Shown here piece by piece: positions 36,150-47,805 of a stretch of DNA of 64,000 nt (within the stretch, counting starts at the first letter, position 1; the number at the start of each line of letters is the position of its first letter). Location of the stretch: contig JADLZK010001360.1 of NCBI GenBank assembly GCA_015847255.1, forward strand, positions 85,268 through 149,267, written 5' to 3'. The DNA is from Hyparrhenia diplandra. Taxonomy: Eukaryota; Streptophyta; Magnoliopsida; Poales; Poaceae. The position numbers were made by a program, and so were the translations under genes. Below the pieces are notes generated by a model. That model was not told the DNA's origin, ran no database searches, and was given only the letters and a program-made list of their open reading frames with translations.

Positions 36150-36728
36150 CGCGCTTGCCTGAAACACACAAGAGCTGCAACAAATTAGAATCGCGTGAAT
36201 CCATTAAACCCAAACCACCCAGCAGACGAGAAAACCTGCGAATCGAAAGCCAAATTGAGAAGCAGGGAAATATGAGAATCGCGAAGACCCTCAAAATACG
36301 ACGGGAAATCGAGCACTTCGCCGAGGATCAATAACTGCTGCCAGAAATCGTACGGGCCAGGGATAATAAACCAACCAACCAATACCCTCAAAAGGGCGGA
36401 GAATCAGAGAAGAAATTCGACCAAGCACAACACGAAGCCCCAACGAACATAGAATCCCTGTTTCCTCAAAAAAAAAAAAAAAAAAAAACAACGAACCATA
36501 GAATCGAACCGAGAGATTTCAGAGGCGGAGAAACAGAGTGGGGAAACGACGGATGAAATCGATCGAGGAGACTCGCGAAATCGAAACCATTCTGTTGGGG
36601 TTCGAGAACCGCGAGCACGGATTCGGGGATCGGAACCTCCCAGCAAAACACCAATCAACCGAGCGACGAAGAACGGAACCGGAGAAGGAAGGAAGAGAGG
36701 TGGAGGAAGGGTGGGGGAGGAAGCTTAC

Positions 36729-36830
36729 CGGAAGACGACGGCAGCGGAGCTCGGGGTCCAACGGCCTGCGGCGAGGCGGAGAGGGAGAGGGGGTTTCCGT
36801 TTGAGAAGGAAGGCGGCAGAGGAGCAATTG
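36729..36830 (-). promoter_or_regulatory. Probable 5' UTR exon of UBP-B
   Basis: Read on the minus strand, a GC-rich segment ends in a splice donor (TCTTCCG/GTAAGC at about 36728). It matches in phase-free fashion the acceptor CAG at 36159, nine bases before the start codon. The intervening intron has a long T tract (on the minus strand) near 36471-36488. The transcription start is not visible. Confidence 0.45.
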
Positions 36831-37706
36831 ATTTCGCGGCGTTTGGTTTGGTTTCGCTGGAGGCGGTGGGGGATTTTGTGGGAAGAGACGGTGGGCCGTG
36901 AGGTTAGGCCGTTTGGTTGAGAAGCCCGTGGGCCGTGTGCACGAGGCGGTGGATGGAGGACCCGTGCAGCTGGTTGCCGAGGTGGGCCGAGCCGCGCATT
37001 GCGTAGACATGCTGATTTTTTTTTTTTTGGCGAAACAAATGCTGATGGATATTGAGAGCTCACCTCGTCCATGACCGCGCCCTCGCCGAGCTAGCTTCGG
37101 CTTCCCCACGGACGGCCATTGCCGCGCCGCGCAGCGCCGCTCCCCATGAGGTCGCCAGGGCCACCGGCGCGCGAGGAAGCCGCTCGACTCTCCGCCGGTG
37201 CGGGAAGCCGCTCCACCCTCCGACGAGCCGCCGGACGCGAGATCTCCGGCGCGGCGCCGGCCCTGCTCCCTGCGCCCGCGGCCCCTGCCCCACCGCCCGA
37301 GGCCGCGCGTCCGCTCGTCTCTTGGAGGCAAATTGTGAAGCAATGGATGTAGAAAGGGCTTTTGTAACAAGTGTTTAGTTGCTTATACATTTCAAATGGG
37401 CCCATTTGATTTTACATTTCAAGTTCTTTTATGTGCTTTCTATAAAAGCAGTTTTTTAAAAATATATAAAACCGGGGTATTACTTACCTCCATAAAAACA
37501 AATGGCTCATGTTAACTATCTTACGTATAATATATTTATCATTTCATTTTTACAACTTAGTACCTACATCTCATTATATTTACAACTCATATAGCAATAC
37601 ATATATAAAGCGTTAATAGTGAATCCTCCCTAATATCTAAGGGGCCATTTGATAGTGTTCCCTCGAGCAGAATCTTAGTGTGAATCATTTCTCCTCAAAC
37701 AAATAG
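36831..37706. other. Spacer, GC-rich then AT-rich, no gene recognised
   Basis: 37050-37350 is GC-rich with open frames on both strands but no recognisable protein. 37380-37700 is AT-rich. Confidence 0.4.
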
Positions 37707-37709
37707 TAA

Positions 37710-38607
37710 CCGTGTGTTTGGTTGAAGGGATGGGTCGAACCCATCCGGGTCGGACCCCTTTTTCGATCTGTTTGGATGAGTGGAAGAGGGAGCGGAGCGG
37801 CTCCAGAGGAGCATATTCCCTGAAGATGCGGGTTCGCTCCGTCCGCTGAAATCTCGCGGACGAAGCGAACCCCCGTTTTGGAAACGCGGGTTCCGTCCGC
37901 GCGAACGGTTTTCGCCATCAGATTGTTTCTCCTCCGACGGCTTCCTCGGGGCGGATCGCTTCCTCGGCTTCCTCGGTGCGACGGACGGCTTCCCCGGCTG
38001 CCCAGTACCTCGCGCGAGACGACGACGATGGTGCCACGGCCATTTGGCTGGTGGCGGCGGTGCCGGAGCTCGAGGTCGAGGCCGGGGGAGCCACGGGCCG
38101 GAGGCGAACGCGCCGCAAGCGCAATCCGGCCGCCACGGCCAACGAGTGGGCAAGGCGCGACGAGGACAAGGCCGCGGCTCTCTCGGCGCGCGGATCCGAC
38201 GACGGGCTGGGCCGCCGGCAACGGATCCGCCGCCACGAGCTCGGGGCGCGCATGGATCCGCCGCCACGAGCTCGAGCGCGCATGGTCCGATTTGGAAGAA
38301 GAAGAAGGGACATGAACACAATTTTATTTCACTCTCAGGGTTTGTTTATTAAAAGTACCAGAGAAGAAATTTCAAATCTAGCCTTGATGGATTTCAATAA
38401 ACTCTAGGGGTCCTGATGCAAAGTGTGCACAATAACAGCGTCATTCCTCCCTCCATTCTTCATTCCCAATCCCTCCAACCAAACGTTAGATGGAGCGGCT
38501 CCATCCCCAGAATTAAGATTGCAACCAAACAGAGAACGGAGCGGCTCCGTCCCCAAAACTGAGGACGGAGCCGCTCCGTCCTCCTAGTCCCGCAACCAAA
38601 CACACGG
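37710..38607. mobile_element. Harbinger-like non-autonomous element, 898 bp, TAA TSD
   Basis: The ends CCGTGTGTTTGGTTG and CAACCAAACACACGG are perfect 15-bp inverted repeats, flanked by TAA on both sides (37707-37709 and 38608-38610). Subterminal GGAGCGGCTCC palindromes occur near both ends (about 37790 and 38490-38575). The interior (about 37750-38330) is GC-rich and unlike a typical AT-rich MITE, so it may be captured genomic sequence. No transposase was recognised. Confidence 0.88.
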
Positions 38608-38824
38608 TAAAAGTTCACGTAAATTTTGGTGGGGAGCGAACAAGAAAATGTGGGAAGATGGATAGTATAAACCTTTTGTATATTTGGAGAAGGATAAAAA
38701 TCGGGTATAGGATAGGGATAAGATGAGCTCATATGCCACCAATTAATCCATACCCAATAGGACGGGTGGGTTATGGCCGCGAAACAATCAACGAAGAGCC
38801 ACACCTATGAGCTCCACTAGCGGC

Positions 38825-39372
38825 AAGAATTGGTTCTACGACAAGGTCGGCCACACATGTGCCATTGGTACAACAAATCAGAGCATTCCGCACTGGGCCA
38901 CACTCCGTTTGAGGTCCTCTACGGTTATGCTCCTCGACACTTGGGGATTGATGTGGATTGCTTGGCTCCTGTTCCAGATTTGTAGACATGGATGGCCAAC
39001 CGTGAGCTCATGCAGGAAGTTGTTAAGCAACATCTAATCCGGGCCAAGGCGCGGATGAATCGCCAAGCTGACAAAGGGCGTTCCGAGCGTTCGTTTCCAG
39101 TTGGATCTCTAGTATATCTAAAGCTATAGCCATATGTGCAGTCATCGGTGGCTCGTCGCTCCAACAACAAGCTCTGTTTTAGGTTCTTTGGCCCGTATAG
39201 TGTGCTGTCCAAGATCGGAGCAGTCGCTTACAAGCTAGCTCTACCTGAAGGATCCTCAGTGCACCCGATGTTCCATGTGTCCCAGCTGCGCCTTTCACCG
39301 GTGTTTGATCAACTCTCGTCGACATTACCCTCGAAGGCTGTCTCTCACTTGCGGTGTCTTTCAATGTAATGT
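38825..39372 (+). mobile_element. Ty3/gypsy retrotransposon fragment (integrase C-terminal region)
   Basis: Translated blocks are typical of gypsy integrase and its C-terminal tail. They are SALGHTPFEVLYGY (about 38895), RANRELMQEVVKQHLIRAKARMNRQADKGRSE-type sequence (about 39000-39090), and FRFFGPYSVLSKIGAVAYKLALP followed by VHPMFHVSQLR (about 39180-39295). Stops and at least one shift interrupt it, and no LTR was identified, so it is a relic. Confidence 0.85.
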
Positions 39373-40261
39373 GGCCGCCGTTGGACGTTTGGGGACAATC
39401 CTGTTGAACAAGGGCTCATTCTCTGGTCCAACTCCACCCCGGACCTCGCCACCTGGGAGCCGCTGGTGGCGCTGCGCCAACAATTTCCAAGAGCACCAGC
39501 GTGGGGACACGCCGGTTCTGAAGACCGGGGGAATGTCAGCACCCAAGCAAGTGATGAGGAGGAGGCGGGAACAACAATGGGCCTGACTCTAAGCACGCCC
39601 AATGTTCGTTCCGATCGGAGGCCCGTCAGAGTCCGCCAGCCCAACTCTAGTGTCTTTGGCCCAACCTAGATAGTGTGAGCGAGTATAAGTAATAGGAGGA
39701 GAGGAGGAGAGAAAGTGATGAAGAGATTTGTAAACATTTGAATCTGTTAATCTGCTATCGTATCTCGTTGTTGTTCTTCCCGTTCTCTCCTTTCTTCCCC
39801 TTCTCCAAGTATCGTTCCCTTAAAACATCCTTATGGTCAATCAATGTACTCTCGTTTTTACTAGAAAATTTATTACACTATATCTGATACACCACTTTTT
39901 TTATATTCGAAAAGCATATGGTTCATTCCAAAAATCATATGAGACTTTTCGTAATTATTATGCCCGATATAACACTTTTCATCGGTCTAAAAGCATATGA
40001 AGTCGAATTGCTACGAAAAAAAAGATAAATGTCATGTCTTTATATACAAGACAAGATACAATGACAAATATACTATTGAACACTCTTTGTTTACTCAAGT
40101 TCATCTTTGGGTTTGAGGTTGAGAGTACCACCAAAAGTCGACCGCTGAAATAGACATCTCAAAACTCACTGCATCGTTGAAACAGAACTGGGCTGAAAGA
40201 AAAATGGAACACCCATATTAAACCAGGGGTAGCCCGTATCAACTAAACTTCTAGTGGCCAG
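39373..40261. other. Spacer after the gypsy relic
   Basis: 39373-39670 may be the 3' end of the same retroelement; the open frames there have no recognised domain. 39840-40080 is AT-rich with repeated AAAAGCATATG phrases. Confidence 0.35.
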
Positions 40262-41193
40262 GTCATATTCCTAGACAGTCGTAGGCTCATCTAAATCCAT
40301 AGTTTCAACAGCCAAATATAGTGCATTTCCATGGATTCTAGGAAATTCCTTCGCGTTCAGCGCTATGGCATCATTCCTCCCTAGAAAAAAAGACCAACTT
40401 CCCAACTCTTCAACCATCACTAAGTTCACAATTTGATCGGGGCTCCACATAACCTTGAACAAGTGGATAAACTGCGGTTTGTGTCCCAATGCAATAACAG
40501 TGAGCTCCTGATTCAAATCAGCAATAAATATGCGTTCTGGACCTCCTCCTCGTCCCATCAATTTTGTAAGGTCATCAAATCTCTGCTCAGTCCTAACAAC
40601 CTCCATCTTACCGCTCAGTCCAGTCTATAAAATTTGAAGTGGCTATTCACAGCATAAAACTCGTTGTCATACTTGCAGATGTCCATTATGCTTCTGTCAT
40701 AGCAGACTATATTTTTCCAACTTTTGTCATTCATTGGTCTTCCATAACAAAATGGAAACTAGCCCATCGATGAATATATGAAAGCATAAGAATCTAAGTC
40801 TTCTTGCATCACGATCTTTTGACATGTCTTCACAGGTAGTTTCAGGATCATGGAATCACTAGGATTCCATATTGAAAAACTAGGGACTGTCTTCATCAGA
40901 ATGAAATCCCAACAGCTACTGACAAATGTTCCGCTGGGTATGTTGCACTTGAACTTCAGCAGTCCCAGATTCGTTCCATGGACATAATGAAATATGCCAT
41001 TCTCCATTTCTCGATCCAATGACCCATGGCGTAGTGCCATTTGTTGTGGAAGATATTCATACCACGTTTTGACAAAAATCTCATTCTTATCTCGATCCGA
41101 GTCATTGTGATGGTATCTCCATATATTCCAAACCACAGAGGGTGGAAGAAAGGGCATGGACGGGGATACCTCACCGCTTATGACATTGCCCAC
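40262..41193 (-). pseudogene. DUF295 (KIB1-4 beta-propeller) gene fragment, broken
   Basis: The recognisable part is the C-terminal half. It shows CYDRSIMDICKYDNEFYAV (about 40660-40710), then PERIFIADLNQELTVIALG, and finally the family signature FLGRNDAIALNAKEFPRIHGNALY (about 40300-40385), which is near the usual DUF295 C-terminus. The upstream open segment (41193-40759) is in another frame and less typical. Stops or shifts separate the blocks near 40757 and 40630. DUF295 proteins are often F-box linked in grasses, but no F-box is visible here. Confidence 0.65.
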
Positions 41194-41279
41194 GTCCCAC
41201 GGATTGTATTAGCCAATCACTCCTCGGTGGATGGTCTTACGTCCTCTCATAAAAGATAGTACATGCCTTGGACTTGTTA

Positions 41280-42385
41280 AGCGGTTGTTCAAGATTCACT
41301 TGTTTGATAAATGGGAAAAAGAACAAAACGTAATTAAGCCAAATGTATGGTTATAAATGCTTGTTACAAATAACACCATAAGAGGCATAACCGAACATTG
41401 TCAACAAGAAACCTCTATCAAATAAACACCCATGATCCCTTCTCATGTGATCAACCATCTAATGATGAAGATTTCAATGAGATAAAGGCTCTAGGCCTAT
41501 TAGGCTATTAAGAAGGCCATTACAAAAATACTTGTGGTTTATAATATACATGTATTATGTTTGAAATGCAAGCACCGTAAGTCGAACTATAGCTAACATA
41601 CAACTTTCGTACAAAGAAAAAGGACGCTTAAAAGGCGCCTAGATGCAAATAAACATTAAGATCTCGATGTGACTATTCTATTCTATTTTACAATGAAGTA
41701 AACAATATAGTGTTTAAAGGCCAATGAATTCAGTTTAAAACAAATGATACGTGTGTTCCACTCATATTCAAATGTGATTGGTTATGTCATACAAACAAAC
41801 TCAATTAAAAACTGATTCGTTGAAGTAGTTTCCAACAAGAAACTATTTCACTCAATTATGGGAGGTAGATTGAACAAAGTTCAGGTCAAAATCAGATTGT
41901 GGAAAAGAACTACAAAAGAATACTTAATTCCTTATCAAACTAGAATCATAAAAATAACTAGTTAAAATCATTACCGTGATGAACTATGACGGCACTTGGC
42001 TCTTTATCGCTGGCCCGCCCCACCCTTTTCATGATAAGCTTTGATGACTCGATCGGGAACCGTAGTTAGACCCACACCCACCACGGGCTGTTTGTCCTGC
42101 CGCTGTAGGATTCGAGATCTCTTTGGCAGGCTTCCCTATGCCTCACCCTTCAGCGGCGTCTTCCCCGTCAGGCTCGGCTTTGCTTGTTCTATGACTACAT
42201 TCTTTACTTCTGAAGAAGTGTCTTGGTTTTCCATACTCTCATTGAAAAGAATATAGGCCTCATAGTTGAGAACTTGTTCAAGAGTGACTTGTTTGGTATG
42301 AATGTCGTGCGCACGACGAAACCATGAGGAAGAACAATTGCTATAGTTCTTCGATTTCCGAGCCTTCTTGCTCTAACCACGAGAG
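41280..42385 (-). pseudogene. UBP-C: shuffled fragment of a UBP-B-like gene
   Basis: 41280-41990 resembles the last intron of UBP-B (compare 30960-31600, including ACATTGTCAACAA and GATTGAACAA). 42000-42180 matches the linker at the start of the zinc-finger exon (compare 35010-35195: GCGGCGTCTTCCCCGTC and TTCGAGATCTCTT). 42185-42375 matches the last coding exon (compare 30650-30840: AAAAGAATATAGGCCTCA). The order differs from the parent: the last exon now lies beyond the zinc-finger linker. The catalytic exons are missing, so it cannot encode a protease. Confidence 0.8.
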
Positions 42386-43881
42386 GGTGCAAGAAAGGGC
42401 ATGGGCGGGCTCCCATTCGGCTACTCCTCGGCCGGATCCGCCACCTCCACGGTTGGGGGACGCCGGTGGCGGCCGGCCTAGGGTTGGCGCGGGCGTGGCG
42501 ATTTCGGCGGCGCCGCGCGTCACCCCCGCCCGGTGTCGTCATGTTGTTCCCCATGCGCGGCGGGCGGGTCGCGTGCGGCCGGGCGCCGCCCCCGCCCACC
42601 GGGCGTCCGCTTGGTGGGTGGAAGGGCGGGGCTCTTTCGTGCCACCATGCCGAGCCGCCGCTGCGGGCAGCGACAACTCGCATGTGGTGATGATGCGGGT
42701 AGCGGTGGCCATCCCCCCTCCGGCGTGGTGGTTCGATGGATGACCATGGTCCGACCTGGGACCTTCGGGCTAGGCTGGCGAGGACGGATGACGGCGACCC
42801 CTTTGCCCGGGCGGCCCTCATCTCGGGCTGCCGGTGCGATGGTGGATAGCTAGGCAATCAGTGGCGGATGCGACGACGGCACTGGGTGAAAACCCTCCTC
42901 TCCCAGGCCGTGCGCAAATGTTGTGGAACGCCGGGCAACCCGATCTTTCAAAAAAATATGTTGTGGAACAATGCTCTACCATCCTCCAATGAGGATTCAA
43001 TAGCTAGGCCTCTAAAACTTGCAAGCCTTGATTTCTTCTCACCGATTTTGTAATTGATTTTTTATTCTCTTAATGAAACACGGGTGAATAGCCCGATCGT
43101 TAAAAACATGTGGTGAGATACGGACAAGCAATCATCCTCAAAATACGTCAGACTCCCAACCGAACGACGTCACTAGAGGTTTCATATGTAACACATGCGG
43201 ATGCCTATATATATAGAAAGGCTATTTTCTTCATGTGGCCGCGCTAGGACAACGTCATCGACCTCTACCTTCTTACCCGTTCGCTTTCCTCCGTCATTCC
43301 TTGGATTAGAGTCTGTTTGTCATTTGTATCATCTTTACAAAGGCGGCATACGCATTTCGCCATCCTGAAAGGGTATCATTGAAGGACCAGCAAACTAACA
43401 CACGATTATTACATTGATCCAATCATTTGATGTCTCATTTCTTTCTTTAGGTTCGTGTGGGGGAATTGAGTCTTTTCGTGTGAGAATCCTATAAAATTCA
43501 TACCGGGCCGCCCTCAAATGGTAATAACATGACATTTCTAGTTCCCATGATCTTGGATCCACATGCAATATTTATAATTCATCATTTTGTTTTCTTTCTG
43601 ATGAAGCAAATTGTAGGTTATTTGGTTTGAGAATAAGTAGGGTATCATCTTTTTATGACTTTTTTTTGTTTGGTTTGTGAAAGAAAATTGAATTATTTAT
43701 CATCACCTTATTTCTCACAAGATAACAATTTGTACAAAATGAGGAATCAGAGTCATTTCACCAAATTTGTTCGTTTCTACACAGGGCAATTCTATAATTG
43801 ACGCAGATCGAGGTTAGAGGCTAGAGCAAGAAGAGCCAACCAAACCAAGTAGAAGAGCCAGGCAGATAAATTAAGCAAGCA
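42386..43881. other. Spacer with GC-rich patch and putative promoter of the S1-like gene
   Basis: 42386-42870 is GC-rich with no recognised product. Its first 35 bases resemble 41137-41172 (AGAAAGGGCATGG context). 43040-43110 looks like the 3' end of a non-LTR element (CTCTTAATGAAACACGGGTG), with low confidence. The rest is AT-rich. Confidence 0.35.
43204..43215 (+). promoter_or_regulatory. Candidate TATA box for the S1/SPH-like gene
   Basis: The sequence CCTATATATATAG is a good TATA match, but it lies about 670 bases before the ATG, so it would need a long or spliced 5' UTR. Confidence 0.3.
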
Positions 43882-44694
43882 ATGGCGGAGAAGCAGAAGG
43901 ACCTGCTCCGTAAGCTGACGATCGTGTCGATCCCGTTCGTGTTCGTGGCGATCCCGTCGGTGGTGATCATCGTGGGCATGTTGTCCCCGCACGCGGCGGA
44001 GCCCCGGGATGAGTCGTCGCCGGCGCCGCCGGGGAAGAACTGCTCGGTGTCGATGCTGAGCACGATGACAGGGGGCCAGATGATCCTGAGCTGCCGCGCC
44101 GCCTTCTCCGGCAACTGGGAGTACTTCCACTACTTCATCTTGGACCCCTACAAGCCGCAGCAAGCCTTCTTCCAGCCGCAGGCCGACCCCTACGTCCTCT
44201 TCTGCAAGTGGGGCTACATGGGCAACTTCCTCCAGGACGTCGTCGTCTTCAACAGCTCCGCCTCCTGGGCGCCGCAGTGCCGCGTCGACAATGGTGGCTG
44301 CCGATACCTCTTCCAGGACGGCCACATGTTCCTCGTCACCGGCAAGCACCGCGGCGACAGCGAGGCCCACAGGGTGAAGGTGGTGGAGGAGACGACTGAA
44401 GAAGAACAGGCGCCTGCACCTGGTCCTGCTCTTGGTCCTGGTCCGAGTCAGGCTCCGGCTCCCGTTCTGGCTCCGGCTCCGGCTCCGGCTCCAGCACCAG
44501 CTCCTCCGGCACTAGCTCCGTCTCCGTCTCCGGACGCACATCAGCACAGGCAGAAGATCCTGATCGGAGACGTCCTGCTCAGGGAGTGCAAGCACGTGCT
44601 CGGCTTGTTCCCCACAATGTGCCGGAAAAAGCCGCACAACCACCAGTACGTCGGAAAGATCATCGGCCGGTGGCGGTGGTGGTTCAACTACTAG
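43882..44694 (+). CDS. Membrane-anchored S1/SPH-like domain protein with Ala-Pro-rich linker (270 aa)
   Basis: One open exon with no frame break. Residues 11-35 form a single hydrophobic segment after a short basic N-terminus, suggesting a signal anchor or signal peptide. Residues 53-152 resemble the plant self-incompatibility S1 (SPH) fold. The features are ILSCRA, then hydrophobic/aromatic strands, then VLFCKWGYMGNF, then a closing C-x6-C pair followed by FQDGHMFLV. Cysteines lie at 54, 71, 108, 133 and 140. Residues 177-216 are an AP/GP/SP-rich stretch like arabinogalactan-type linkers, and 217-270 is a basic tail with cysteines 236 and 247 ending WRWWFNY. The family call rests on pattern only; S1-like proteins are normally small, secreted and tail-less. 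It could alternatively be an unrelated grass-specific secretory protein. Confidence 0.5.
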   Translation: MAEKQKDLLRKLTIVSIPFVFVAIPSVVIIVGMLSPHAAEPRDESSPAPPGKNCSVSMLSTMTGGQMILSCRAAFSGNWEYFHYFILDPYKPQQAFFQPQADPYVLFCKWGYMGNFLQDVVVFNSSASWAPQCRVDNGGCRYLFQDGHMFLVTGKHRGDSEAHRVKVVEETTEEEQAPAPGPALGPGPSQAPAPVLAPAPAPAPAPAPPALAPSPSPDAHQHRQKILIGDVLLRECKHVLGLFPTMCRKKPHNHQYVGKIIGRWRWWFNY

Positions 44695-45147
44695 CCAGCT
44701 GATTGCCACCGGCAACGGCTGCGGTGGCGCGTGCTTTGTGTACTTCTGAACCCTTCGTTGCCGATGGTGCATACGCACGCAGGAAAAGGAAATGATATAA
44801 ACAGGATTTTGTATATATACATACAGGTTACGATTTGAATTCCTGACAAATTAAAGGCAAACCAGAATTTAGGACAACTCTTCCGTTTGTTTTCTTTAAA
44901 TCCACGGCTTGTATAGTATACATTGGCACTGATCGTAACGTATCCCTACTACACGTATCTCCATGTATGCTTTACTGGTACAACAAAAAAAAATCCCATA
45001 ACGCAGGACAAGGGTCACTGGATCAGATGAGGATGCTGGCCAAGGTTGGTTGACAAGGGCCAGGGAGATTAGGGACTGGCTGAACCTGAACAAGAAAAAA
45101 AATAGAGAGCTTGCAGGTACAAGGAAGAGAGGCAGGGCAGGGTGGTA

Positions 45148-47805
45148 CTACAATGGCGGGTAGAAATATGACGAAAGAGAGAACCCAAGGAAGAGGAGGC
45201 CTCCGATGGTGGCGACGGTGCCCTGAGATATCTTGAGGCCAGCATGCTGCCACCCACCACCGCGATCGACGTGCAGATGGTGTGCCCCAAGGTCGCTCCT
45301 GTAGCAACTCCAACTGCATTTTTGTGGGTTGCCAGCTGCATTGAGGACCATGCTTCGAGTTTGGTTATGGAGTTGGATGAACAGGAGACCGCTGGAAAAA
45401 TCATATTTGAAGAGGGAAATCAAACCATACCGCTATTGTAGCTATCTGACTTCGGTCACCCCACTCCGCCAAGAAGGTCAACACAAATGACTGAAATCAG
45501 AAGTCAATAAGTCAGACAGAAAGCAAGTAGCACTGCTGCAGCATCAGTACCAATATGTTTGGATACATTAAGACATGCAAGTTCAGGAAGAATTATACAT
45601 CCTCTGAGAGAAGAGAAAGGATTTCACAAGATTTCACCATCCATCACAAAATCAGAAGCCAGTAAATGCAAGTTTCAGAAAAATGAAAGTGAAAAATGAG
45701 GAGAAAGGCAAAGGGAAATGTACCTCCAGGAAAATAGGAGTGCAGAATCTCGAGAAAACACGTCTAAATGTTGACTTGCCTTGGCCTGCCTCCAGCTTTT
45801 CCTCTACCTGTATGTGTCAAGGAACAAACGATAAATATAATCTCAAAAAAGAGTGTTACAACAACAATCATTGACAACCAATGAGCACGGTCTGAACAAT
45901 GAGTTGCAGTATTAACTACTGACATAAGCAGCTGAATATAATATTTCAAGCACAAGTACATCCTAGATCCTACTGATGTTGTAACAGGTCTAACAGAGAA
46001 TAGTCCGTTGTCAGGAAGGCCCAACCAGTTATGGACTCAAAATGAGTTTATGCTATGTCTAGCAACAATGGATGCTGCTTAGTATTATGGAAATGCAAAG
46101 AATGTAACGATTTGATGTACGAAAATGAACATACTTCTTCTATTTCCTTTTTCTGTGATGCCTTGAATCTGACCTCCAAGCAATGTACAGGAGCCGTAAC
46201 CGAAAAATGCGTAGAGGACTGAAGCACAAAACAACAAAAGAGATATCAGAATGCACTGCTACATGCTACAGAACCGATATTACATCAAGATTGCTACAGC
46301 ACCTTAAGAATCATGTTCATATGGTACATATACATCCATAAGACCTTGAAGGCCATTAGTTGCACTAGCAAGCAACAAATGTCCTTTCTTGCTCCTAGTA
46401 ACTAAAACTTGAATTTCTCTTATGATTACTATCATTGGATAGGGAGTTATCTAGCAAATGGTTGCACCCACTAGTTTATTGGAAGGGAAAACCTAGAACT
46501 TTGACTGTTATGCATTTTGCCCCACTTTTGATGCACTTGGATGCAAATAAAATTAGGAAAATGTTACTGTCAGAAAACGTAAGTTTATTTACATCACTAT
46601 GATGATTTGTACAAACATCTATGTCTCCACATTTATATACAAGCACTAACTTTAAAGAATATGTGTTTAGCATCAGAACTCTGATCTGATTAGATGCAGG
46701 TATGTCACACTACCACTTCAAGTGCTTACAGGTCAAATAGTCATCAGTGTGTGGCGGCTAATATGCTTAACAGTGCTTTGGGACATTTGAGACCATATGA
46801 ATCATCTGTTATTCTGATTTGATCATTGTTCCCTCGGCCACTAGGATCTCTAAACCTTGGACCACCTTTATCAATACACGTACACAATAAGGTGATATTC
46901 AGGTAAGCCATACCTGTCGCGGCGCTGTTAGTGTGCTTCCTTGATATCAAATTCGGAACGATTCTGCCTAGTCCAGTAGAAAGTACCTAAGAATGCAACA
47001 CAGGCAGAGAAGGATCAGTCTCAGTCAGACTAGCAAATACTAGCACCTTCTTTTTCCCCACAACAGAGCTGAGCTGCAAAAGCTTCTGTGGAACAGATAT
47101 CCTACCGTCATGACGACAAGCGCCGACAGCGCGCCCGAGAGCACCGTCGACTTGGGGTGCCGCATCGCCATCAGCGCCGCGATGATGAACGTCTCATCGC
47201 CAATCTTCACCCGGACAAGACCCACAGACATTCATTCAGAGACAGGTTACGAAGGCTCGAAGAGCAGATATACGCGCGCGGCGCGACAGAAGGAAACCCG
47301 TGAAGACCGGCCGGCGCCCACGGTAGCCTCACCTCGCTGACAACGATGATGGACAGGCTGGCGAAGAAGGCGTCGAAGAGCCCGAGCCCCGTCTCTTGCG
47401 CCCCAGCCGCCGTCCGAGCCCCCGCCGTGTTGTGGAGGAACATCTGGGAAGCAGCAGAGCAGACGGGAGGCGCGTTCAGTGGTAGTGGTAGAGCAACCCA
47501 ACCCAGTCTCAGATAGTCAGAGTCGAGGGGAGGGGGGGGGACGCGCTCACCTTGGTGCGACGGTCCAGGCGGTCAGCGCCGACTCCTGTGCCATTCCCGG
47601 CAGCGCCATTAGCAGCCTGACAGAAGAAATGTAGAGACCAGAAGCGTGAGACTGTCGGAGCCGAGCCGGTACAAACGAGGAAACGGGCGACGTGGCTGGA
47701 AATGCTCACCTGGTCGGCGGCGGCGGCGGAGACGGAGACGGGAACGGAGACCGCGAGGAGGAGGATAACGGCGGCGCCGGCGAACGAAGCGGCGCGCGTA
47801 TGCAT
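45148..47805 (-). CDS. GDT1-like (UPF0016) cation/proton transporter, nine exons, three frame breaks
   Basis: Exons: 47805-47710, 47616-47551, 47443-47333, 47204-47106, 46986-46914, 46218-46135, 45807-45724, 45490-45431 and 45335-45148. The product is about 288 residues. It starts with a signal peptide (to about residue 28). Family motif 1 (E-I-G-D-E-T-F) spans the exon 3/4 junction and motif 2 (E-W-G-D-R-S-Q) is in exon 8. Six or seven membrane segments follow the usual two-repeat layout, and it ends SLSSYFYPPL. The family moves Mn2+/Ca2+ against protons, usually at the Golgi or chloroplast; the signal peptide here fits the secretory branch. Three one-base losses are inferred near 46195, 46164 and 45234. 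Each is a contraction of CC or AAA. With them restored every exon phase fits, so the gene is probably intact in life. Confidence 0.9.

Noticed and set aside
42204..42857. A 217-codon minus-strand frame across the UBP-C fragment and GC-rich patch
   Set aside because: It crosses the UBP-C boundary in the wrong frame and is low complexity.
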